A stretch of DNA of 64,000 nucleotides. Source: Proteiniphilum acetatigenes DSM 18083. GTDB taxonomy: Bacteria; Bacteroidota; Bacteroidia; Bacteroidales; Dysgonomonadaceae. The translations under genes were made by a program, and so were the position numbers. The notes below the pieces were generated by a model that had not been told where the DNA came from, ran no database searches, and worked only from the letters and a program-made list of their open reading frames with translations. Every line of letters begins with the position of its first letter. The stretch's first letter is position 1. Positions 51,381 through 59,615 of this stretch are shown piece by piece. The stretch lies in the NCBI RefSeq assembly GCF_000380985.1, contig NZ_KB905698.1:62001-126000 (forward strand). Reading direction: 5' to 3'.

Positions 51381-52124
51381 TTATGACTTTATCAGCCAGT
51401 CGTATCCTTTCTTTTCAAGTTCTAACGCAAGTTCCGGTCCGCCGGATTTAATAATTTTACCTGCATATAATACATGTACGAAATCAGGTTTGATATATTC
51501 CAGCAGACGTTGATAGTGAGTGATAAGAATAGTAGCGTTTTCTTTGGTCTGCAGCTTGTTTACACCGGCAGCAACCACTCTCAGGGCATCGATATCGAGT
51601 CCGGAATCGGTCTCGTCGAGGATGGACAACAGCGGATTGATCATCGCCATCTGAAAGATCTCGTTCTTTTTCTTTTCACCTCCCGAGAAACCTTCGTTCA
51701 CCGAACGGCTTACCAACTGGCTGTCTATACCCAGTAAATCGCGTTTATCACGCATCAATTTCAAGAAATCGGTAGCCGATATCGGCTCCTCATTCCTGTA
51801 TTTTCGTTGTTCATTGACCGCCGCACGCATAAAGTTAACCATACTCACACCGGGGATCTCCACCGGATATTGAAAACTGAGGAATATCCCCTCACGGGCC
51901 CGGTCTTCAGGTTCCATCTCCAGCAATTCCTTTCCTTTAAAAAGAATACTACCACGAGTAACTTCAAATTTCGGGTTGCCTGCCAGCACAGAAGCCAGAG
52001 TACTTTTTCCGGATCCGTTCGGTCCCATGACCGCATGTACTTCTCCGGCATTGACTTCCAGATCGATCCCTTTCAATATCTCCTGTTCTTCTACAACTGC
52101 ATGCAGGTTCTTTATCTTTAACAT
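51381..52124 (-). CDS. sufC: Fe-S cluster assembly ATPase SufC
   Basis: 247 residues from ATG 52124 (MLKIKNLHAVVEEQEILKGI); an earlier start at 52151 overlaps a hairpin. Motifs: Walker A GPNGSGKST, IFLSFQYPVEIPGV (SufC-specific Q-loop region), signature FSGGEKKKNEI, Walker B LSILDETDSGLDIDAL and the switch ITHYQRL. The ETDSGLD box is diagnostic of SufC over transporter ATPases. It powers cluster assembly with SufB and SufD. Unusually, no sufB lies upstream: the next gene is an MlaF-like ATPase. Confidence 0.95.
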   Translation of the reverse strand: MLKIKNLHAVVEEQEILKGIDLEVNAGEVHAVMGPNGSGKSTLASVLAGNPKFEVTRGSILFKGKELLEMEPEDRAREGIFLSFQYPVEIPGVSMVNFMRAAVNEQRKYRNEEPISATDFLKLMRDKRDLLGIDSQLVSRSVNEGFSGGEKKKNEIFQMAMINPLLSILDETDSGLDIDALRVVAAGVNKLQTKENATILITHYQRLLEYIKPDFVHVLYAGKIIKSGGPELALELEKKGYDWLIKS

Positions 52125-52149
52125 ATTTGGATATTTTATAAATATATAC

Positions 52150-52174
52150 AAGCGGCTATTTTGCCTGGCCGCTT
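52150..52174 (-). terminator. Hairpin between mlaF-like gene and sufC
   Basis: AAGCGGC (52150-52156) and GCCGCTT (52168-52174) form a 7-bp GC-rich stem with an 11-nt loop. On the minus strand it is followed by GTATATATTTAT, which is U-rich but not a clean tract. It probably ends the mlaE-mlaF transcript. Confidence 0.45.
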
Positions 52175-52268
52175 AAAAAACTGATTATTATATAATGATT
52201 TTGTGCTATGCACATTATTCAACTACGGAGTAACAACTCTTACCGTGAAATTGTTCTATCCTTATTCT

Positions 52269-53033
52269 TTATCCCTTTTCCTCTTCTGCTTCCTTGATCT
52301 TTTTGAAAAGGTCGGAAGCGAACACGAAATCATTCAGCTTTTCGTTGTCCGTTCCCATTACTTCCGATTTATTTCCTTCCCACTCTTTCACTCCTTCATT
52401 GATGAAGATCACTTTGTCGCCAATGTTGATCACCGAATTCATGTCGTGCGAAACCACTATGGTAGTCATCGAAAAATCTTTTGTCAGATCGTAGATCAGC
52501 TCATCGATAAGTTGTGATGTCTTCGGATCGAGACCGGAATTGGGTTCATCACAGAAGAGATATTTCGGGTTCAACGCAATGGCTCTTGCAATAGCCGCTC
52601 TCTTTTTCATACCGCCACTGATTTCCGAAGGATAAAGATTGGCAGCCTCCAGCAGATTCACTCTTTCCAGGCAGAACTCGGACCGTTTTTTACGTTCCCG
52701 CCGATTCTTGCGGGAAAACATATCGAGGGGGAACATCACATTTTCGAGTACTGTTCTCGAGTCGAAGAGTGCTGCTCCCTGAAAGAGCATCCCTATATCA
52801 CGGCGTAAACGGCGTACTTCTTTCGATTTGAGCCCTACGAAATTCCTGCCGTCATACCGGATATCTCCCGAAGTAGGGATCATAAGACCTACAAGGCATT
52901 TCAACAGAACAGTCTTTCCCGAGCCACTCTTGCCAATGATCATATTGACCATTCCATTTTGAAAGGAGGCATTGATATTGTCGAGAACAACCTCGCCGTC
53001 AAATTCTTTCCTGAGATTTTTCACTTCTATCAT
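52269..53033 (-). CDS. MlaF-like ABC transporter ATPase (phospholipid transport)
   Basis: 254 residues: MIEVKNLRKEFDGEVVLDNI, Walker A GKSGSGKTV, MLFQGAALFDSRTVLENV (the Q-loop with the ALFDS hallmark of MlaF/Ttg2A), signature EISGGMKKRAAIARAI, Walker B YLFCDEPNSGLDPKTS and the His switch VVSHDMNSV. It pairs with the MlaE-like permease encoded 12 bp upstream. Mla transporters move phospholipids between the membranes. The C-terminus is Glu/Lys-rich (FKKIKEAEEEKG). No MCE-domain protein (MlaD) is adjacent in this window. Confidence 0.9.
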   Translation of the reverse strand: MIEVKNLRKEFDGEVVLDNINASFQNGMVNMIIGKSGSGKTVLLKCLVGLMIPTSGDIRYDGRNFVGLKSKEVRRLRRDIGMLFQGAALFDSRTVLENVMFPLDMFSRKNRRERKKRSEFCLERVNLLEAANLYPSEISGGMKKRAAIARAIALNPKYLFCDEPNSGLDPKTSQLIDELIYDLTKDFSMTTIVVSHDMNSVINIGDKVIFINEGVKEWEGNKSEVMGTDNEKLNDFVFASDLFKKIKEAEEEKG

Positions 53034-53045
53034 AACGGCATTTCT

Positions 53046-53795
53046 TTACCCCAATGCTAACTGCGTGAACACCAAGTCACATACCAATATTAGCACGCTG
53101 TTGATCACCACTGAATTGGTGCTTGCCTGCCCTACCTCCAATGCCCCTCCTTTCGCAGTATATCCGAAATAGGCGGCAACGGATGCAATAATAAAGCCGA
53201 ATAACATCGATTTGAATATCGAATACCAGATAAACGACTCTCTGAAGAAAGCCTGAATACCATACACATAAGTCTCTACCGAGGGAGTTCCTAAAACCAG
53301 ACAGATGATATAACCACCAGACAACCCCGTAAACATACTAAAAATAACCAATACCGGCATAAAAGCCACAAATGAAGCTATCTTGGGGAATATCAGGTAA
53401 TTGGCGGAATTCACTCCCATAATATCTAATGCGTCGATCTGTTCGGTAATACGCATCGTTCCTATTTCCGAAGCCACATTCGATCCCACTTTACCGGCCA
53501 GAATAAGACACATGATGGTAGAGGAGAACTCCAACAGGATGATCTCACGCGAAACCATACCGACCGTAAACCGGGGTAGCATAGGAGAATCTATATTGAG
53601 TGCGATCTGCAGCACAATAACAGCTCCGATAAAGAAAGAGATAATCACTACAATCCAGATAGAATTCACTCCTAAAAAAAAGATACCTTTCATGAATTCT
53701 TTCATGAATTCACTCATCCTATCCGGAATGGTCAGCACCTTTTTCATCAGCAGTGCATATTCCCCTACATCTTCTATGGAACTTATAAAACTCAT
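53046..53795 (-). CDS. MlaE-like ABC permease
   Basis: 249 residues with about five membrane segments. Markers of the family are FKGIFF-type loop, VLQIALNIDSPMLPRFTVGM, EFSSTIMCLILAGKVGSNVA, SEIGTMRITEQIDALDIMGV and NSANYLIFPKIASFV. The stretch AGKVGSNVASEIGTMRITEQ is the conserved coupling region contacting MlaF. Start ATG 53793-53795. It forms the membrane part of a phospholipid transporter with the MlaF-like ATPase downstream. The substrate-binding MCE subunit must be encoded elsewhere. Confidence 0.9.
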   Translation of the reverse strand: MSFISSIEDVGEYALLMKKVLTIPDRMSEFMKEFMKGIFFLGVNSIWIVVIISFFIGAVIVLQIALNIDSPMLPRFTVGMVSREIILLEFSSTIMCLILAGKVGSNVASEIGTMRITEQIDALDIMGVNSANYLIFPKIASFVAFMPVLVIFSMFTGLSGGYIICLVLGTPSVETYVYGIQAFFRESFIWYSIFKSMLFGFIIASVAAYFGYTAKGGALEVGQASTNSVVINSVLILVCDLVFTQLALG

Positions 53796-53870
53796 GTGGC
53801 CTGTTCGAAAAGTATCCTGTTTCTATACTTCGCAAAGATAATCATTTTATTTTTTATCTACGGCGGCGGC

Positions 53871-55403
53871 TCAAAGATCTTTCAGCAGGAGATCACTGTT
53901 TCCGCCATGGAGCCCCATACGCGTGTTCATCAACGCTTTCCAGTGCTCGTGATAATTCCCGTCAATATCAATCATAAAATCTTCCGACCCCTGTTCATCC
54001 AATTCGGAAATTAACCGGTCTACGGTAATCAGATTTATATCCATGGCAGGCTGAAAGGCCGGCACACGTTCGTCGCTTCCTGAAGGAGTCACTGAAATGA
54101 TGTTCAGTTCTACCAATTGATCCAGGATATCGTTGGTAAGCCGTCCCGGCACCTTACATCTGACCGATATCTGATCGGCAGTAAGGGGAGGTTTTTCATC
54201 GGCAAAACGCTGTACAATTTCCGAAGCGATCATCAATGTGAAGAAGTCTCTGTAACGCCGGCTGATATTACGGGTCTCCTTTTCGAATGAGAATTTCCGC
54301 ACGTTCTGCGCCGCATAGGAGATCTCCGCCCCAATCAGTACAATGAACCAGGACATCTGTATCCACAGCAGCATCAGGGGGATGGCTGCAAACGTACCGT
54401 AGATGGCGTTATAGCGGGTAATCCACATCTGTCCGCTCAGGTAGAGCATCTGGAAGAACTGGAATGCCATGCCGGCGACAATCCCGGCGATCAGGGCATT
54501 CATGAACTTCACTTTTGTATTGGGCAGGAACTTGTAGAGCGCGGTGAACAGCAGGATCATTACCACAAAAGGCACAATATCCAATAAACGGGGAATAAAG
54601 GGATAAAGGATATAGATAATTTTGAGAGTATCGTTTTGCGGGTAGCTGAGAATGTTCAGCGCATTGACGAGAATAAAAAATACAGGCATAAAAAGCACCA
54701 TGGCGGTGTAATCGGTCATCTTGCGCCCGATTGCCCTCCCTTTGCTCACCTGCCATATCTTGTTCAGGTTGTTCTCTATATCGTTAAAAAGGATCAGCAC
54801 CGTGTAGAGGAACAGCAAAATACCAATTCCGGCAAATACACCACCGCCTTTTGCTTCTTCGAGCGAATTATCAATAATCTGGAACAGGAGGTCGAGAAAT
54901 TCTCGTGTCCGTCCCTCTGCCGAAACTTCTTCTTCAGCGGTTATAGCTGGGGAGATAGCTGGGATCGTATCCACAACTCCTATCCCCGAAACAATGGCTA
55001 TCGTACTATCGGCTCCCGCTCCCGGTGCTGCAATCACAACCTCATCAGAAGGCCTGTTACCCAGCATAAAACTGAAGATACTGCTCTCCATAATATTCTC
55101 GATGCCAAACCCGCGGGCAATAGCAAAGATAATAGCCAGTAGCGGCACAATAGAGAGCAATGTCCTGTAAGTGAGTGAGCGGGCACTTGCAGCGATATCC
55201 AATTCCTGCACATTTCTGACGGTAAGCATAATCGTCTTTATGGCATCATACAGGATATTTCTCTTGCCGGATAGTGTTTCTGGATTTTGGCGCCAGATAC
55301 CGTAGGAGAGGAAGTGGATCAATTCCTTTATCTTGATCCTCAACAGTTCAAGCCTGCCGGGCCTTTCCTCTTCCGGTTCATATCTTTTCCTTTTCTTCGC
55401 CAT
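53871..55403 (-). CDS. YihY/BrkB family inner-membrane protein
   Basis: 510 residues from ATG 55403 (MAKKRKRYEPEEERPGRLEL); the longer frame to 55475 runs into the RNase P RNA and is rejected. Core signs are ARSLTYRTLLSIVPLLAIIF, about six membrane segments, LFNDIENNLNKIWQVSKGRA and the late YGTFAAIPLMLLWIQMSWFI. These are hallmarks of the YihY/BrkB family (formerly misnamed RNase BN). The loop near 100-165 (GAGADSTIAIVSGIG) and the C-terminal cytoplasmic winged-helix-like region (TADQISVRCKVPGRLTNDIL) are extras common in Bacteroidota. Function unknown; the family is linked to envelope phenotypes. The gene begins 18 bp after the 3' end of rnpB. Confidence 0.88.
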   Translation of the reverse strand: MAKKRKRYEPEEERPGRLELLRIKIKELIHFLSYGIWRQNPETLSGKRNILYDAIKTIMLTVRNVQELDIAASARSLTYRTLLSIVPLLAIIFAIARGFGIENIMESSIFSFMLGNRPSDEVVIAAPGAGADSTIAIVSGIGVVDTIPAISPAITAEEEVSAEGRTREFLDLLFQIIDNSLEEAKGGGVFAGIGILLFLYTVLILFNDIENNLNKIWQVSKGRAIGRKMTDYTAMVLFMPVFFILVNALNILSYPQNDTLKIIYILYPFIPRLLDIVPFVVMILLFTALYKFLPNTKVKFMNALIAGIVAGMAFQFFQMLYLSGQMWITRYNAIYGTFAAIPLMLLWIQMSWFIVLIGAEISYAAQNVRKFSFEKETRNISRRYRDFFTLMIASEIVQRFADEKPPLTADQISVRCKVPGRLTNDILDQLVELNIISVTPSGSDERVPAFQPAMDINLITVDRLISELDEQGSEDFMIDIDGNYHEHWKALMNTRMGLHGGNSDLLLKDL

Positions 55404-55420
55404 GACTTTTTTTGTAAAAA

Positions 55421-55781
55421 AAGCAGCCGGTCTGTAAGCCGGGTTCTGTATACCGACGAATCGGATGTTTGTCATTTATCTACGGAGAAATGTCACCACC
55501 CTCCTTTAGCGGCCTACCCCTCGGCATCGGGCGAGCAACCCTAAAAATCCGATATACATGGCCTTGCAACCCATAATGCGTACGGCACACTGCATTACTA
55601 CAGCGTCCGGTGAGCTCTTACCTCACCTTTTCACCCTTACCCCGACATCAGCCGGGGCGGTTATTTTCTGTTACGCTTATCCGCCCTCACGGACAGCTTC
55701 CCGTTAGGAAGTATGGTGCTCTGTGTTGCCCGGACTTTCCTCCACGACAATAGTGTCGTAGCGACAAACCGACCTGCTGCA
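55421..55781 (-). ncRNA. rnpB: RNase P RNA, bacterial class A
   Basis: On the minus strand the segment starting near 55781 reads GCAGCAGGTCGG, then GTGGAGGAAAGTCCGGGC (the universal P4 region), AACGGGAAGC, AGGGTGAAAAGGTGAGGTAA, and AACCCGGCTTACAGACCGGC at the 3' end, all landmarks of bacterial RNase P RNA. Length about 360 nt is normal. It cleaves the 5' leaders of pre-tRNAs with the RnpA protein. A -7 box (TACTTTTG) lies just upstream and a run of seven U ends it at 55416-55422. Ends are estimated to within about 10 nt. Confidence 0.95.
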
Positions 55782-55785
55782 AGTA

Positions 55786-55793
55786 CAAAAGTA
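55786..55793 (-). promoter_or_regulatory. -7 box of the rnpB promoter
   Basis: The minus strand reads TACTTTTG (plus CAAAAGTA), which matches TAnnTTTG and fits initiation near 55781. No clear TTTG partner is visible. Confidence 0.55.
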
Positions 55794-55888
55794 ATACGAA
55801 ATTAGCGATTTAACCCCTATTTCCTGCAGTTTTTTTACATTTCAGGATATGATTCGGGATGTGGGATCCCAATTCCGAATTCCACATC

Positions 55889-56743
55889 TCAAACCGAATA
55901 ATACGAAAATTTATGCATAAATGACTCATAATAGGTCTTTGAGACAGGGATATCGGGTGTGCGTTCCTCATCCAGTTCCAGGACAATGCCACCTTTTATC
56001 TTTTTCAGTATTTTCACCTTGTCCATATTTACTATATAAGAACGATGGCAACGGACTAAAGGAGTCTCTTTTGTAAGATGTTCCTCCATCCATTTCAGGG
56101 AATTACGCAACAGGAATTGCGATACACCCGATTTATTCAGGTAATAGATAGTCGCATAATTATCCGCGGATTCAATATAGAGCAGATTTTCCAGCATCAC
56201 CGAGATTTTCAGGTCACCCTTCTCATCAGGGAACGCAATCAACGTTTTTGCGCGGGCATCGGCAGATTTCTCCTGTTCGATATGTTCCAGCAGGGCGCTT
56301 TTTTCTTTCCATGAGAAATAGAGCCAGGTGATGGCATAAGGTAAAAGCAGCACTAAGGCTGTATTAAAAAGACTCTGCCTGAAGATCTCTGAGATATCCC
56401 TCTCGATCCCGTCTTTGGGAAAGAATTTCGCAAAGAGGGTATAGAAGATAGCCATTGCCACTATCTCACATAATATCCATAATGCATATTGCCAATATAA
56501 TATATCCCGTTTTTTAGAGTAGGCCGTAAGAATTACCCGGCTGATAACTACCACTAACATACCGGTAAGGATGATCAGGCTTGAAAAAGCAAAATACTTG
56601 ATATCAGATACGCCGGGATACCAGTCACGGGATCCGAACGGTTGAAAAAGATTGATAAACAGCAGGGCAAAGAGAGCCGTAAAAAAGATAGTTTTTATAC
56701 TGTTTTTCTTTTCATACAAATATGCAGGGATCTTTCCTTCCAT
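55889..56743 (-). CDS. Membrane-anchored LytTR-type transcription regulator
   Basis: 284 residues. Four membrane segments occupy about 15-150 (IKTIFFTALFALLFINLF, YFAFSSLIILTGMLVVVI, WQYALWILCEIVAMAIFYTL, LFNTALVLLLPYAITWLYF). A LytTR DNA-binding domain follows at about 185-284: NLLYIESADNYATIYYLNKS, LLRNSLKWMEEHL, LVRCHRSYIVNMDKV and the IPVSKTYYESF end. No receiver domain is present, so it is probably a membrane sensor-regulator or is paired with another protein. Its promoter-like box lies in the 64-bp repeat upstream. Three 19-20 bp phased repeats lie between it and the divergent DUF6051-like gene and are plausible binding sites. Confidence 0.9.
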   Translation of the reverse strand: MEGKIPAYLYEKKNSIKTIFFTALFALLFINLFQPFGSRDWYPGVSDIKYFAFSSLIILTGMLVVVISRVILTAYSKKRDILYWQYALWILCEIVAMAIFYTLFAKFFPKDGIERDISEIFRQSLFNTALVLLLPYAITWLYFSWKEKSALLEHIEQEKSADARAKTLIAFPDEKGDLKISVMLENLLYIESADNYATIYYLNKSGVSQFLLRNSLKWMEEHLTKETPLVRCHRSYIVNMDKVKILKKIKGGIVLELDEERTPDIPVSKTYYESFMHKFSYYSV

Positions 56744-56773
56744 CGTTGAATGAATTTATATGTTCACCCACTA

Positions 56774-56804
56774 CAAATATAATGAAAGCCGAACGCAGAG
56801 ACAA
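56774..56804 (-). promoter_or_regulatory. Promoter-like box overlapping repeat copy C, upstream of the LytTR gene
   Basis: The minus strand reads TTG (plus CAA 56802-56804), 20 nt, TATATTTG (plus CAAATATA 56774-56781), the same arrangement as at 2244-2274. The -7 box is 31 bp before the ATG. Confidence 0.45.
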
Positions 56805-56839
56805 GCTTGCTTGATCTATGCTGAGGCGCATCTTATATT
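56776..56839. repeat. 64-bp imperfect palindromic element, copy C
   Basis: Arms AATATAA (56776-56782) and TTATATT (56833-56839). The interior has TGAAAGCCGAACGC, ACAAGCTTGCTTG and CTGAGGCGCATC. It is the same length and layout as copy A, with a compensating change in the arms (G/C in copy A, A/T here). Confidence 0.75.
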
Positions 56840-56894
56840 ATGCAAAAGTAAATTTTTATTGATGATTAACCAAAATAATCAGATTTTCCGACAT

Positions 56895-56945
56895 TTTTTT
56901 CACCCCTGAATAACCGATTTCACCCCATATATAGGATTTTGCCCC
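56895..56945. promoter_or_regulatory. Three phased direct repeats, candidate LytTR operator
   Basis: TTTTTCACCCC (ends 56906), GATTTCACCCC (56916-56926) and GATTTTGCCCC (56935-56945) are spaced 20 and 19 bp, about two DNA turns. LytTR regulators are known to bind pairs of short direct repeats spaced about 21 bp. The array lies between the LytTR gene and the divergent DUF6051-like gene, 75 bp before the latter's ATG. Confidence 0.55.
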
Positions 56946-57020
56946 ATTTTCATTGCAATTTTCCCTTTGATTTGCATACAAGCGGGAAAGCATGTTTTTT
57001 TGTCGGAAAACAACTTGATT

Positions 57021-58136
57021 ATGATAAATTACAAGGAACGATACATTACACTGAACAGTCATTTCAAACAGGGAATGGACTGTCATTTAGAAGAAACCGG
57101 CATCAACATACGTTTCTTCCGTTTTCACAGCCTTTCAAGCGACGAAAAAGGCGGCACAATGCAACATACGGACAGTAATATAATAGAGAACTTTTCTTTT
57201 GAATACCCGGTATTCACTCCTTCAGGCAAATGCAGGCAAGAGAAAGCCATACTGCTACTGCATGGGTTGAATGAACGGAATTGGAATAAATATCTCCCCT
57301 GGGCAGAGTTTTTATGCCTTAATACTGGTAAACCCGTAATACTTTTTCCGATCGCGTTCCATATAAACCGGGCGCCCGTAACATGGTCGAACCCACGCAG
57401 CCTGATCGGCCTGCTGAACTTCCGGAAAGAGAAATATACGGACGATCGCACTATTAGCTATGCTAATGTGGCTTTGAGTGACCGGATCAGTCAGAGTCCG
57501 GAACGGTTCTATCTGTCGGGGAGGCAAACCTGGGCAGATTTGACTGTGTTGTTCGAAGAGATAAAAACAGGACGCCATCCTCTTTTCAGGGAAGATACAA
57601 AAATTGATATCTTCGCCTACTCTATCGGTGCGTTCCTTTCTCAGGTAGCTCTGATGGCCAATCAGAAGGGTCTTTTTTCCGACTCCCGTCTCTTTATGTT
57701 CTGTGGAGGAAGCATCTTTCGCTCCATGTTCGGCATTTCCAGAAGTATCCTGGACAAACCTGCTTTTGAAAAACTGCAGGAGTACTACATTCATATTTTT
57801 GGAAACGAAGCCACTCCCCTATGGGAGCGTGACAATGCTTTCAACGCTTTCCTTCAGATGATCACCCCCGAAAGATTCCGTTCCGAACGTGAAAAGTTCT
57901 TTACATGCTTAAAAGGAAAAATCAAAGGAATCGCCCTGTCGAATGACATGGTGATCCCTTATCACGGTGTATTGGAGGCATTGGGCAGAAAAAATGCGGA
58001 ATCGACCATTCAGTTACTTGATTTTCCGTTCCCCTATACGCACGAAAATCCGTTCCCCCTCACTTCAAAAGATACCACCTCCCTGAACAATGCCTTCACC
58101 AATGTTTTTTCCCGGGCAGCAGAGTTTTTGGCATAA
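57021..58136 (+). CDS. DUF6051-like protein with alpha/beta-hydrolase features
   Basis: 371 residues from ATG 57021 (MINYKERYITLNSHFKQGMD); the longer frame to 56967 lacks support. There is no signal peptide or lipobox. Signs of an alpha/beta-hydrolase fold are KAILLLHGLNERNWNKYLPW (an oxyanion-type strand-turn with HG), DIFAYSIGAFLSQ with Ser201 in a nucleophile elbow (xYSxG), and a late YTHENPF as possible catalytic His. The enzyme activity is unknown. I recall this family as DUF6051, mostly from Bacteroidota, but could not verify it. It may be controlled by the divergent LytTR regulator through the three phased repeats upstream. Confidence 0.65.
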   Translation: MINYKERYITLNSHFKQGMDCHLEETGINIRFFRFHSLSSDEKGGTMQHTDSNIIENFSFEYPVFTPSGKCRQEKAILLLHGLNERNWNKYLPWAEFLCLNTGKPVILFPIAFHINRAPVTWSNPRSLIGLLNFRKEKYTDDRTISYANVALSDRISQSPERFYLSGRQTWADLTVLFEEIKTGRHPLFREDTKIDIFAYSIGAFLSQVALMANQKGLFSDSRLFMFCGGSIFRSMFGISRSILDKPAFEKLQEYYIHIFGNEATPLWERDNAFNAFLQMITPERFRSEREKFFTCLKGKIKGIALSNDMVIPYHGVLEALGRKNAESTIQLLDFPFPYTHENPFPLTSKDTTSLNNAFTNVFSRAAEFLA

Positions 58137-58465
58137 ATTCATTTTGCACTCACTTAATGAAATAGTTCAGCTATTCCCTGTCAAATAACAGCGTTGTTGC
58201 TCCTTCGTAATAAATCGTCTTTGTAGAGGCGTCCTATCGGCACTATTTTTCCGGCTAAGGTCAATTGATTGCGTTCTATCATTTCGATAACACAAAAAAA
58301 TGTTTATTGGCCATAATATGCAGTTCGTCGATTTTTTTTGTCAAAACGAAAAATTATACTTTTTTTTGTACGTCAAAAAGGTTTGGGTTATTGAATTCAT
58401 CTTCCTATTCCTTTTAAGATTGGGTTATTCCTCATTTGTTACGATGTAAAAATCATCAATTATTT
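58137..58465. other. Upstream region of the RND efflux operon
   Basis: About 330 bp, AT-rich. TTGGGTTATT occurs twice, at 58383-58392 and 58420-58429, 37 bp apart, close to the start of the adaptor gene; it could be an operator or a chance repeat. No convincing TAnnTTTG pair is seen and no other gene is recognised. Confidence 0.4.
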
Positions 58466-59614
58466 ATGAGTCATAAAATTAAAAAAAACGCGTATTTCAT
58501 TTCGTCGGCGCTTCTGATAATGCTATTCTCAACCGCCTGCGGAAACAGATCAAAAAATGACGCCAACACTTTATCAGCAAGGGTTTATCCAGTACAGGAG
58601 CTTACAAAGCAAACTGCCGTACTGGAGTCAGTGTTCCCCGTTACGCTGAGAGGGGAAGAAGATGCGGAGATCAAACCGCGGGTGAACGGATATATCGACA
58701 AGGTATATATCGAAGAGGGCGCTGTTGTGAAAAAAGGGCAGGCGCTGTTCTCTATTAATTCGCCTACTTCCGAACATGATCTGGCCTCGGCAAAAGCAGC
58801 ATTGGAGAGTGCGAACGCCAACCTCAACACAGCACGGTTAAATGTGGAACGCATACGCCCTCTTGCCGAAAAAAATATCGTCAGCGGGGTACAGCTACAA
58901 ACCTACGAGAACGCTTATAGTGCGGCACAAGCGGCTTACAGTGAAGCTGAGGTGGCACTGAAAGCGGCGCAAGCTACTTCCGGCTGGACAACTGTCAGCA
59001 GTCCGATCGATGGAATAGTCGGATCAATCCCGTACCGTAGCGGAAATATGGTTACCAATGCAACCACACTGACCACCATTTCAAAGACCCACACCACGTA
59101 TGCTTATTTCTCTCTGAATGAAAAAGCATTATCATCCTTATTGGAGACTCTTGAAGGAGAAACCCAGGCCGAAAAAATAAACAATATCCCCGAGGCCACT
59201 CTCCTTCTGGCAGATGGGAGTATATATCCCGAAAAAGGGAAAATAACAGCCATTTCCGGCATTGTCAATTCCCAGACAGGCGCTGTAAGCCTCCGCGCGA
59301 ATTTCCCCAATAAGAACGGAGCGCTCAGAAGCGGAGCCAGTGGCAGAATATCCATTCCCAGAGAGCTGGATGATGTTTTTGTCATACCCCAAAAAGCCAC
59401 TTTTACCCAACAGGACAAAGTGGTACTCTATAAAGTGGTGAAAGATTCGGCCAATGAAAACGACTCCACCGTGCAAACAATTATATCGGTACTTCCTTTG
59501 CCCGATGGCAAGCATTACGCCGTAACCTCCGGCTTGTCCGAAGGAGACAGGATCGTCGTGGACGGGATAGCCACATTAGCCAACGCACGAAAAATAAAAA
59601 CCGCACAACAATAA
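58466..59614 (+). CDS. RND efflux periplasmic adaptor, lipoprotein
   Basis: 382 residues from ATG 58466 (MSHKIKKNAYFISSALLIML); a start at 58436 is out of character. A lipobox (FSTACGN) anchors it. It has the HlyD-type biotinyl-lipoyl halves PRVNGYIDKVYIEEGAVVKK and SPIDGIVGSIPYRSGNMV. A coiled-coil hairpin between them is rich in Ala (SAKAALESANANLNTARLNV). The beta-barrel and membrane-proximal domains follow. It is the first gene of a three-gene efflux operon, 1 bp before the permease gene. It links the inner-membrane pump to the outer-membrane channel. Confidence 0.94.
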   Translation: MSHKIKKNAYFISSALLIMLFSTACGNRSKNDANTLSARVYPVQELTKQTAVLESVFPVTLRGEEDAEIKPRVNGYIDKVYIEEGAVVKKGQALFSINSPTSEHDLASAKAALESANANLNTARLNVERIRPLAEKNIVSGVQLQTYENAYSAAQAAYSEAEVALKAAQATSGWTTVSSPIDGIVGSIPYRSGNMVTNATTLTTISKTHTTYAYFSLNEKALSSLLETLEGETQAEKINNIPEATLLLADGSIYPEKGKITAISGIVNSQTGAVSLRANFPNKNGALRSGASGRISIPRELDDVFVIPQKATFTQQDKVVLYKVVKDSANENDSTVQTIISVLPLPDGKHYAVTSGLSEGDRIVVDGIATLANARKIKTAQQ

Positions 59615-59615
59615 T

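Noticed and set aside
55404-55475. Upstream extension of the YihY/BrkB gene
   Set aside because: The extra 24 codons are encoded inside the 3' end of RNase P RNA; the ATG at 55403 is the sound start.
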